This document shows, in pieces, positions 54,789 to 61,533 of a stretch of DNA of 64,000 bases. The notes beneath the pieces were generated by a model. The model did no database searches. It saw nothing but the letters and a program-made list of their open reading frames with translations, and had not been told where the DNA came from. The stretch is taken from NCBI RefSeq assembly GCF_001575205.1, contig NZ_LSRE01000050.1:124001-188000 (forward strand). Reading direction: 5' to 3'. The stretch's first letter is position 1. Each line of letters opens with the position of its first letter. The DNA comes from Tsukamurella pseudospumae. Lineage in GTDB: Bacteria; Actinomycetota; Actinomycetes; Mycobacteriales; Mycobacteriaceae. The position numbers and the translations under genes were made by a program.

Positions 54789-54995
54789 TCAGAAGCGGAG
54801 TGCGGCGGGGCCGGTGTACTCGGGGTTGGCCGACACGAAACGCTGCAGTGCGGCGCGGATCCCGGCGGCGGAGAATCCGGAGCGGGGCGCGGCGGTCGGT
54901 AGCGCGGCGTCCTCGTGGACATCCGCGAGGCGGGCGTAGACGGTGCCGGCGGTGGGATCGGCGGTGAGGCTCTTGAAGTCACGGTAGTTGGTCAT
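54789..54995 (-). CDS. Small uncharacterised protein
   Basis: This 68-residue protein (MTNYRDFKSLTADPTAG at the start, GIRAALQRFVSANPEYTGP near the end) has no known motif I can name. Its composition is protein-like. ATG at 54995 follows GGAGAG. It is convergent with the ArsR-type gene, four bases apart. A position between two regulated gene groups gives no further hint. Confidence 0.55.
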   Translation of the reverse strand: MTNYRDFKSLTADPTAGTVYARLADVHEDAALPTAAPRSGFSAAGIRAALQRFVSANPEYTGPAALRF

Positions 54996-55125
54996 GACCA
55001 ATACTCTCCGCGATGCGCGGGAGGGACGCCATTCTTTAAGTGATGAGCTAAAGTGTGACCGCGGACACTGTGTGCTGGAACACATCTCGAATCGGCGTTC
55101 GCGGACGAAAGCCCAGTTCGCGCGG

Positions 55126-56907
55126 TCAGCGGGCGACTTCGCGGTGCCCCGCATCGATCCGGCGGGTCCAGCCCTTCGCGTCGAGGTGCTCGAGCAACGG
55201 GACCGCGACCCGTCGGCTGGTACCGAGCGCCCGTCGCGCCTCCGAGGTCGTGAAGGGCTGCGGCAGCCCCGCCAACTCCCGCATCGCCAGCGCGGGCGCG
55301 CGCGGCGACAACACCACCCCGTCGGCGATCCGGAGCAGGCGGCCCGCGCGCTCAGCCGCGGCGAGCTCCCGAGCTCCGAGCCGCAGGGCCGCCAGGTCGT
55401 CGGCCTCGGGCGCGACGAAGGGGGACGCCGTGAGCCGGCGCTCGACCTCCGCGACGGCCCGCTCGGCGGGGCCCAGGTCGGCGCGGTGCCCGGGCAACGC
55501 GAGCCGGCCGGCTTCGTTCTCCAGCCCGGCACCGTCGAGCACCGTCGGCAGCAGCGACGGGTCCGGCAGCGCGAGCGCCTCCCGCGCCGCACCGAGCGAT
55601 AGGCCGGCCGCGAGCGGATCCCGCTCGTGCAGGTCCGCCACCGCCCCGCGCAGCCGCGCCTGCCACGCATCGAGGGCCGCCTCGTGGATCCACCAGTCCC
55701 CGGCCACCCGCACACCGTCCGGGACCTCCGTGCCGTAGCCCAGGTCGACGAGGCGGTCGCGCCGGACCGCGCCGCGGCGGGCCACCTCGGCGAGCAGGTC
55801 CCCGTCGGAGCCCCTGCCGGCGAGGGCACCCGCGCGGCGCGCACCGTCGCCGCGCCGGAGCAGCGCGGGCGGATCCGCGTCGAGCACCGTCGCGCCCCCG
55901 ACGATCCGCTTGGCGCCCGGGTCGCGGAGGACCACCGTGTCACCGAGCACCAGCGGCAGGGGCCGGGCCAGCGTCAGGCGCGCGTGCTCCCCGTCGAAGG
56001 GCCGTACCCGGGCGGGGACGGCGGCGGTACCGGCGTGGACGGTGAGCCATTCCGGGACGCGCGCCTCGGCGTCCGTGAGCGCGAGCCGCACGTCCACGAC
56101 GTCCGTCACCGGCCACAGACCCGGCGCGAGCAGTGCGTCCCCCCGGCTGATGTCCTCGACCGCGACGCCGCGAAGGTTGACCGCGATGCGCGAGACCGGG
56201 CCGACCTCGTCCCGAGTCGCACCGTGGCGCTGCAGGCCACGCACCGCGACGCGGCGGCTCCCACCCGTGCCCGCAAGCTCGAAATCGTCTCCCACCCGCA
56301 CCGTGCCCGCGGCGAGCGTGCCGGTGACGACGGTGCCCGCACCCACGACGCTGAACGCCCGGTCGATCCAGATCCGCACACGGGCCGCGGGATCAGGCGT
56401 GGGAACGCCCGCGAGGACACCGTCGAGCGCTGAGCGCAGCACGTCGAGGCCCTCCCCCGTGACCGCCGAGACCGCGACGGTCGGCGCGTCCGCGAGCCCG
56501 GTGCCGGCGAGCCGCGCCCGCGCCTGCTCACGCACCGCGTCGACGCGGTCGGGGGCGCGGTCGGCCTTGGTGATCACGACCAGTCCGTGTCGGATGCCCA
56601 GGGCCGCCACGGCGTCCCGGTGGTCGTCGGACTGCGCGCTCCACCCCTCGTCGGCGGCGACCACGAAGCAGACGACCGGAACCGGCCCGAGTCCGGCGAG
56701 CATGTTCCCGAGGAAGCGCTCGTGCCCGGGCACGTCGACGAAGGCCGTCTCCTGCCCGGACGGCAGTGCGGTCCAGGCGAATCCGAGGTCGATGGTCAGT
56801 CCGCGCCGTTGCTCCTCCGCCCAGCGGTCGGGTTCGATCCCCGTGAGCGCGCGAACGAGCGTGGACTTGCCGTGATCGACGTGCCCCGCGGTGGCTACGA
56901 CGTACAC
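55126..56907 (-). CDS. selB: Selenocysteine-specific elongation factor SelB
   Basis: This GTPase brings Sec-tRNA-Sec to the ribosome at UGA codons followed by a SECIS hairpin. The 593-residue protein has an EF-Tu-like G domain with the P-loop AGHVDHGKST near 7-16, DVPGHERF and TKADRAPD. Barrel domains follow, then C-terminal winged helices for SECIS RNA binding (from about 380). The GTG at 56907 overlaps the selA end by 13 bases, and the two form one operon with tRNA-Sec. Presence of all four Sec genes argues for functional Sec insertion. Confidence 0.93.
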   Translation of the reverse strand: MYVVATAGHVDHGKSTLVRALTGIEPDRWAEEQRRGLTIDLGFAWTALPSGQETAFVDVPGHERFLGNMLAGLGPVPVVCFVVAADEGWSAQSDDHRDAVAALGIRHGLVVITKADRAPDRVDAVREQARARLAGTGLADAPTVAVSAVTGEGLDVLRSALDGVLAGVPTPDPAARVRIWIDRAFSVVGAGTVVTGTLAAGTVRVGDDFELAGTGGSRRVAVRGLQRHGATRDEVGPVSRIAVNLRGVAVEDISRGDALLAPGLWPVTDVVDVRLALTDAEARVPEWLTVHAGTAAVPARVRPFDGEHARLTLARPLPLVLGDTVVLRDPGAKRIVGGATVLDADPPALLRRGDGARRAGALAGRGSDGDLLAEVARRGAVRRDRLVDLGYGTEVPDGVRVAGDWWIHEAALDAWQARLRGAVADLHERDPLAAGLSLGAAREALALPDPSLLPTVLDGAGLENEAGRLALPGHRADLGPAERAVAEVERRLTASPFVAPEADDLAALRLGARELAAAERAGRLLRIADGVVLSPRAPALAMRELAGLPQPFTTSEARRALGTSRRVAVPLLEHLDAKGWTRRIDAGHREVAR

Positions 56908-58190
56908 GCCAGCGCCCGCTGAACGGCATCGGCAACGGCCGCATCGGAGTCCTCCGGCACGCATCGCAGGTCGATCAGGCAGGCCCCGTCGGTGACACGC
57001 GGCAGCACGGCGGGATCACCGGTGCGGAGCGGCGCCGCGAGCGCCTCCGGCAGCCGGACCGCCCAGCCCGGCAACGGGACTCCCGGCGCGCCTCCGCCAC
57101 CGACCCTGCCGTCGTGTGGGACGACGGTGCCGCCGACCCGTCCGGCGAGTCGCTCAGCGCGGCGGCGCAGTCCGTCGGGATCGGCGTGCAGGTACGCGAT
57201 CACCGGCGCCTGCGGCCCGCCCACGGTGGCCTCCAGCGCCGCGAGCACCAGTTTGTCGGCGCGGACCGCGCGGGCGAGCGGGTGCCGCGCGAGGCGCTGC
57301 ACGAGATCGGCACGGCCTAGGAGGATTCCTGCCTGCGGGCCGCCGAGGAGTTTGTCGCCGCTCGCGGTCACCAGGTCGGCGCCCGCGGCGAGCGCGGACG
57401 CGGCGTCGGGCTCGCCCGGCAACGCGGGATCCGCGGCGAGCAGGCCGCTGCCCAGGTCCATGACGAGCGGGACGTCGCCGCACACCTCGCGGAGTTCGGA
57501 GAGGCCGACCTCGGCGGTGAAGCCCTCGACGCGGAAGTTGCTGGGGTGCACCTTGAGGACGCATCCGGTGTCGGGGCCGATCGCGTCGGCGTAATCGCCG
57601 GCGTGCGTGCGGTTCGTGGTGCCCACCTCCCGCAGCCGGGCGCCGGTGGAGGCGATGAGATCCGGCAGGCGGAAGCCCGCGCCGATCTCGATGAGCTCAC
57701 CGCGGCTGATCACCACCTCGCGGCCCGCGGCGAGCGCGGTGGTCGCGAGCACGAGTGCCGCCGCCCCGTTGTTGACCACGAGGGCCTCCTCCGCGGCGGG
57801 GCACGCCGCGAGCAGCGCCCCCCGGGCCGCGACGCCGCGCTTGCTCCGCGCGCCGGTCGCGAGATCGAGTTCCACGTCGACGTAGCCGGCGGCGTCCACC
57901 AGCGCAGCAACAGCGGCCGCCGAGAGCGGGGCGCGGCCGAGGTTGGTGTGCACCACGACGCCGGTCACGTTGAGCACCGGGCGCAGCGACGACGGTGCCG
58001 TCGCGGCGAGCTCGCGGTCGACGGCGGCGGCGACCTCCTCGGGCGCCAGGTCGCCCCGGCGCGCCGCGTCCTGGGCCTGCGTGATCGCGGCGCGGACACG
58101 GCGCTCGCCCAGCCGCGCGGCCGCCGCGACGAGAACGGGCTCGGCGAGCAGACGATCGGTGCGGGGAATCCGCCTGCGGGGATCCGTCAT
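56895..58190 (-). CDS. selA: L-seryl-tRNA(Sec) selenium transferase SelA
   Basis: This PLP enzyme converts Ser-tRNA-Sec to Sec-tRNA-Sec using selenophosphate. The 431-residue protein is of normal length. It has the PLP lysine in SGDKLLGGPQAGI and family segments VNNGAAALVL and VGTTNRTHAGDY. ATG at 58190 follows AGGAGGGCGA. tRNA-Sec ends 33 bases upstream on the same strand, with a small hairpin between, so both are probably made from one transcript and cut apart. Confidence 0.95.
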   Translation of the reverse strand: MTDPRRRIPRTDRLLAEPVLVAAAARLGERRVRAAITQAQDAARRGDLAPEEVAAAVDRELAATAPSSLRPVLNVTGVVVHTNLGRAPLSAAAVAALVDAAGYVDVELDLATGARSKRGVAARGALLAACPAAEEALVVNNGAAALVLATTALAAGREVVISRGELIEIGAGFRLPDLIASTGARLREVGTTNRTHAGDYADAIGPDTGCVLKVHPSNFRVEGFTAEVGLSELREVCGDVPLVMDLGSGLLAADPALPGEPDAASALAAGADLVTASGDKLLGGPQAGILLGRADLVQRLARHPLARAVRADKLVLAALEATVGGPQAPVIAYLHADPDGLRRRAERLAGRVGGTVVPHDGRVGGGGAPGVPLPGWAVRLPEALAAPLRTGDPAVLPRVTDGACLIDLRCVPEDSDAAVADAVQRALACTS

Positions 58191-58205
58191 TCGCCCTCCT
58201 CTGCT

Positions 58206-58222
58206 CGTCCGTCTGTCGGACG
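58206..58222 (-). promoter_or_regulatory. Hairpin between tRNA-Sec and selA
   Basis: CGTCCG at 58206-58211 and CGGACG at 58217-58222 form a perfect six-pair stem with a five-base loop, one base after the tRNA 3' end and before the selA ribosome site. It may guide tRNA 3' processing, or lower read-through into selA. Confidence 0.55.
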
Positions 58223-58223
58223 T

Positions 58224-58319
58224 TGGCGGAGGTGGACGGGAATCGAACCCGCCAGGCCGAGATACTCGACCTCACCGGTTTTGAAGACCGGGGGGCCCAC
58301 CAGGAACCCGGACACCTCC
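58224..58319 (-). tRNA. selC: tRNA-Sec (anticodon UCA)
   Basis: This 96-base RNA gene includes an encoded CCA end (58226-58224). The acceptor stem is GGAGGTG with CACCTCC. The anticodon stem CCGGT/ACCGG holds the loop CTTCAAA with anticodon TCA at 58284-58282. A long variable arm of about eight pairs (AGGTCGAG with CTCGGCCT) and a T-arm with TTCGATT follow. The length, the UCA anticodon and the big variable arm identify selenocysteine tRNA. It starts the selA-selB operon. Confidence 0.95.
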
Positions 58320-58381
58320 GCCGACCAACATAGACCCCGATGCCCACCTCCGGGGTCCGGTGGGCGCGCTAGCGTGGTGAC

Positions 58382-59377
58382 ATGACCGCAGACCTCGCCC
58401 GGCTCACGTCCTTCGCGCACGGCGGCGGTTGCGCCTGCAAGATTCCGCCGGGTGAGCTCGAGGACGCGGTGCGGGGACTGACGGGACAGGTCGCGCCCGA
58501 CGTCCTGGTCGGGTTGGACGACGGTGACGACGCCGCGGCGGTCCGGCTCTCCGACGATCTGGCCGTGCTCTCGACCGCGGATTTCTTCACCCCCGTGGTG
58601 GACAGCGCCTTCGACTGGGGACGGATCGCCGCCGCCAACGCCCTCTCGGACGTCTACGCGATGGGCGGTCGGCCGGTGATGGCCATCAATCTCGTCGGTT
58701 GGCCCCGCGAGCAGCTGCCGATGGAGCTCATGACCGAGGTGCTGCGCGGCGGCCTGGCCGTGGCGCAGGAGGCCGCGTGCCCGGTGATCGGCGGACACAG
58801 CATCGACGATCCCGAACCCAAGTACGGCATGGCCGTGACCGGTGTCGCGCACCCGGACCGACTGCTCCGCAACGACTCCGCCGCCGCCGGCCTGCCACTC
58901 ACACTGACCAAGCCGATCGGTGTCGGACTGCTCAACAACCGGCACAAGCGCACGGGCGAGGTCTTCGAGGCCGCCATCGCGACCATGACCACGCTCAACC
59001 GAGACGCAGCCGCCGCCGCACTCGCCGCGGGGGCGCGCGCCGCCACCGATGTCACCGGGTTCGGTCTGCTCGGCCACCTGTTCAAGATGTGCCGCGCCTC
59101 GGGCATCGGGGCCGAGATCGACGCCGCCGCGGTCCCGCTGGTCGACGGTGCCCGCGAGGCCCTGCGGGACGGGTTCGTCTCCGGCGGCACCCGGCGCAAC
59201 CTCGATTGGGTCGCGCCGCAGCTGCAGGTGGACGGCGCGAGCGAGGACGATCTGCTCTTCCTCGCCGACGCGCAGACCTCGGGCGGCCTGCTCGTGGTGG
59301 GCGAGGTGCCCGGCTATCCGGTGATCGGGCGGACCGTCGCCGCGCCGGATGCGCCGGGGCGCATCGTCATCCGGTGA
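58382..59377 (+). CDS. selD: Selenophosphate synthetase SelD
   Basis: This enzyme makes selenophosphate from selenide and ATP, the selenium donor for SelA. The 331-residue protein has the catalytic Cys17 and Lys20 in GGGCACK, with a second Cys at 19 as in E. coli. Metal-binding Asp residues are in GLDDGDDAA and TADFFTP, and a glycine-rich GGHSIDDPEPKYG segment is near 138. Cys17 is Cys, not Sec. ATG at 58382 is six bases after TAGCGT, suggesting a leaderless message. It is divergent from tRNA-Sec and overlaps the convergent FDH membrane subunit end by 11 bases. Confidence 0.94.
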   Translation: MTADLARLTSFAHGGGCACKIPPGELEDAVRGLTGQVAPDVLVGLDDGDDAAAVRLSDDLAVLSTADFFTPVVDSAFDWGRIAAANALSDVYAMGGRPVMAINLVGWPREQLPMELMTEVLRGGLAVAQEAACPVIGGHSIDDPEPKYGMAVTGVAHPDRLLRNDSAAAGLPLTLTKPIGVGLLNNRHKRTGEVFEAAIATMTTLNRDAAAAALAAGARAATDVTGFGLLGHLFKMCRASGIGAEIDAAAVPLVDGAREALRDGFVSGGTRRNLDWVAPQLQVDGASEDDLLFLADAQTSGGLLVVGEVPGYPVIGRTVAAPDAPGRIVIR

Positions 59378-60464
59378 TCGAGTCCCCGGTCTCCCCCGCC
59401 GCGCGGCGGGCGGCGAGGCGCCGCTTCTGCGGCTCGATCGTGTAGCGCGGGTCCTTCGCGGACTCCAGGCCCGCCTCGAAGACACCGAAGCGGGTGCATG
59501 CGGACGCCGCGAGGAGCGCGCCGCCGGACAGGGCGGCGAGGCACCGTCGAACCACTCCTCGGCGACCGCCCGTGAGCAGCGCGCCCACGCCCCCGGCGAC
59601 CGCGAGCCGCTCGGCCCACCGCATCAGCTTCCCGGGCGTGCCGTGGTGCAGCGGCTCCGCGGCGACAGGGTCCATGCGGGACTCCATGATCCGGGTCGCG
59701 GCCACGTCGCCGATCACGCCGAGCACGGCGAAGTTCCGCGCCGGCGCGGCCTCCTCCGCGGGTGTGACGATCAGCGCCAGACCGCTCGCGGCGAGGCTCG
59801 CCGAGCTGACGAAGACGAAGGGCAGGTCCTTGTACGCCGCGTTCCAGGTGGGCATCGCCGTGTCCGCCAGGAGCACCGCCGTGTACGCCGCGAGCGGCGT
59901 CGCGAACACCGCGGCGCCCAGGCCCGCGGGCGCCTCCGCGAACCGCAGGACCTTCCGCAGCGGGCCGAGCGGAAGGCGCTCGCCGAGGATCCGGTCCACT
60001 TCCGCCACGGCGGCCACGCCGATCAGGCCGCTGTACCCGGAGAGGATCCACGAGCCCACGCTCATCGGCGAGGTCACCTTGAAGGTGCGCATCATGTGCA
60101 GGAAGCGTTCGGGGCGGCCGAGATCCGCGACCAGCGCGAGCGCGCCCACGCCGGCGGCACCGAGTCCCGCGAGGCGGGCGTTGCGGCGCAGCACCGGGTA
60201 GCCGGACAGCTGCGCGCCCGCGGCGAGCAGCCCCGAGCCGCCTGCCACGCCACCGAGGAAGAGGTAGGCGCCGACGGGCGCCTCCCACGGCGGCGGCTTC
60301 ACGATCGGGTGGCCGTAGTAGCCGTCGACGTGCTCGATGACCGCCTCGGGAACCATGAGATCATCGGGACGCCTGGACTTCCCGGGCTTGCGGGAGCCGT
60401 CGCCGCGCTTACCCCTCCGCTCGGGCCGGGGCGGACGGAACTGGTCGAACTCCGAGCTCGTCAT
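59367..60464 (-). CDS. Formate dehydrogenase membrane subunit, NrfD/PsrC type
   Basis: This 365-residue membrane protein has about eight helices and replaces the cytochrome b subunit (FdnI) used in E. coli. It begins with a basic cytoplasmic leader (about 1-60) and then the helical block from about 62 (YLFLGGVAGGSGLLAAGA). NrfD subunits pass electrons from iron-sulfur partners to menaquinone. ATG at 60464 directly follows the FdhB stop. The C-terminus (RRLAARRAAGETG) is charged. Confidence 0.83.
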   Translation of the reverse strand: MTSSEFDQFRPPRPERRGKRGDGSRKPGKSRRPDDLMVPEAVIEHVDGYYGHPIVKPPPWEAPVGAYLFLGGVAGGSGLLAAGAQLSGYPVLRRNARLAGLGAAGVGALALVADLGRPERFLHMMRTFKVTSPMSVGSWILSGYSGLIGVAAVAEVDRILGERLPLGPLRKVLRFAEAPAGLGAAVFATPLAAYTAVLLADTAMPTWNAAYKDLPFVFVSSASLAASGLALIVTPAEEAAPARNFAVLGVIGDVAATRIMESRMDPVAAEPLHHGTPGKLMRWAERLAVAGGVGALLTGGRRGVVRRCLAALSGGALLAASACTRFGVFEAGLESAKDPRYTIEPQKRRLAARRAAGETGDSITG

Positions 60465-61502
60465 CTACCGGCCCCGCTTCCGCGCCGACAGGAACGAGAC
60501 CGCGGCGGCCGCGATCATCCCCGCGGCGGCGGTGCCGGCGCGCTTGTACATCGTCATCAGGTCGGCGGTGCAGACCCGCGGGTCGGGCGGGAGGCCGTAG
60601 ACCTCGGGCTCGTCGAGCAGCAGGAACACCGAGCCGGTGCCGCCGACCCCGTCGTTCTCGTTGGCGCCGTACAGGCGGGCCTCGGTCATGCCCTGCGCGT
60701 GCAGCTGCGCGACGCGCTCGCGGGCCGTGGCCACCATCGCCTCGCGCTCGCCGAACTTGATCGACGTGGTGGGGCAGGTCTTGGCGCACGCCGGCGTCTC
60801 GTCGTCACGGAGCCGGTCGTAGCAGAGCGTGCACTTCTGCGCGATCCCACGGTTGTCGACGGGCGGCTGCTCGCCCTTGCGATGACCCTCCCGTGTGGTC
60901 GGGGCGACGGTGCCGTCGCTGCGCCGCTCGACCACCCCGAACGGGCAGCCCGCGACACAGGTGCCGCAGCCGTTGCAGATGTCGTTCTGCACCACGACGG
61001 TGCCGAACTCGGTGCGCATCATCGCGCCGGTGGGGCACACGTCGAGACAGCCGGCGTGGGTGCAGTGCTTGCACACGTCGGAGGACATGAGCCAGCGGAA
61101 CTCGGGGGTGTCGGGCGGCGTCACGTCGGCCTCGCCCCACGCCGGCATCGCTTCGCCCGCCGACGCCTCCCCCCTCACCGGGGCGGTGTCGCGGATCGCG
61201 GGCATGCCCAGACCGACCAGCTCCCGGCCGGATTCGCGGGCGCGCTCGATGCTCTCGCGGTCCTGCTCGATGAAGGCCACGTGCCGCCAGGTGCTGGCTC
61301 CGAGCGCGACGGTGTTGTCGTACGACATGCCCGTGAGCTCGAGGTCACCGTCGCGCGGATTGCGGTTCCACTCCTTGCACGCGACCTCACAGGCCTTGCA
61401 GCCGATGCAGATCGACGTGTCGGTGAAGAAGCCACGCCGGGCCTCGTGCACGTGCCAGTGTGCGTCGACACTCGGGTCGGTGGGGCCGGTCAGCTGTCCC
61501 AT
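60465..61502 (-). CDS. fdhB: Formate dehydrogenase iron-sulfur subunit FdhB
   Basis: This 345-residue electron-transfer subunit carries four [4Fe-4S] clusters. The first Cys set is Cys32, Cys35, Cys38 and Cys42 (CIGCKACEVAC). The others lie in CKHCTHAGCLDVCP, CNGCGTCVAGCPFG, and CTLCYD with CAKTCP. A hydrophobic helix near the C-terminus (AGTAAAGMIAAAAVSFL) anchors it to the membrane. ATG at 61502 begins MGQLTGPTDP. It lies 31 bases after the fdhA stop and passes electrons from the molybdopterin subunit to the NrfD-type subunit. Confidence 0.92.
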   Translation of the reverse strand: MGQLTGPTDPSVDAHWHVHEARRGFFTDTSICIGCKACEVACKEWNRNPRDGDLELTGMSYDNTVALGASTWRHVAFIEQDRESIERARESGRELVGLGMPAIRDTAPVRGEASAGEAMPAWGEADVTPPDTPEFRWLMSSDVCKHCTHAGCLDVCPTGAMMRTEFGTVVVQNDICNGCGTCVAGCPFGVVERRSDGTVAPTTREGHRKGEQPPVDNRGIAQKCTLCYDRLRDDETPACAKTCPTTSIKFGEREAMVATARERVAQLHAQGMTEARLYGANENDGVGGTGSVFLLLDEPEVYGLPPDPRVCTADLMTMYKRAGTAAAGMIAAAAVSFLSARKRGR

Positions 61503-61533
61503 CGCCTGCCACCTCCTCGTCGTCGTGTGCTCG

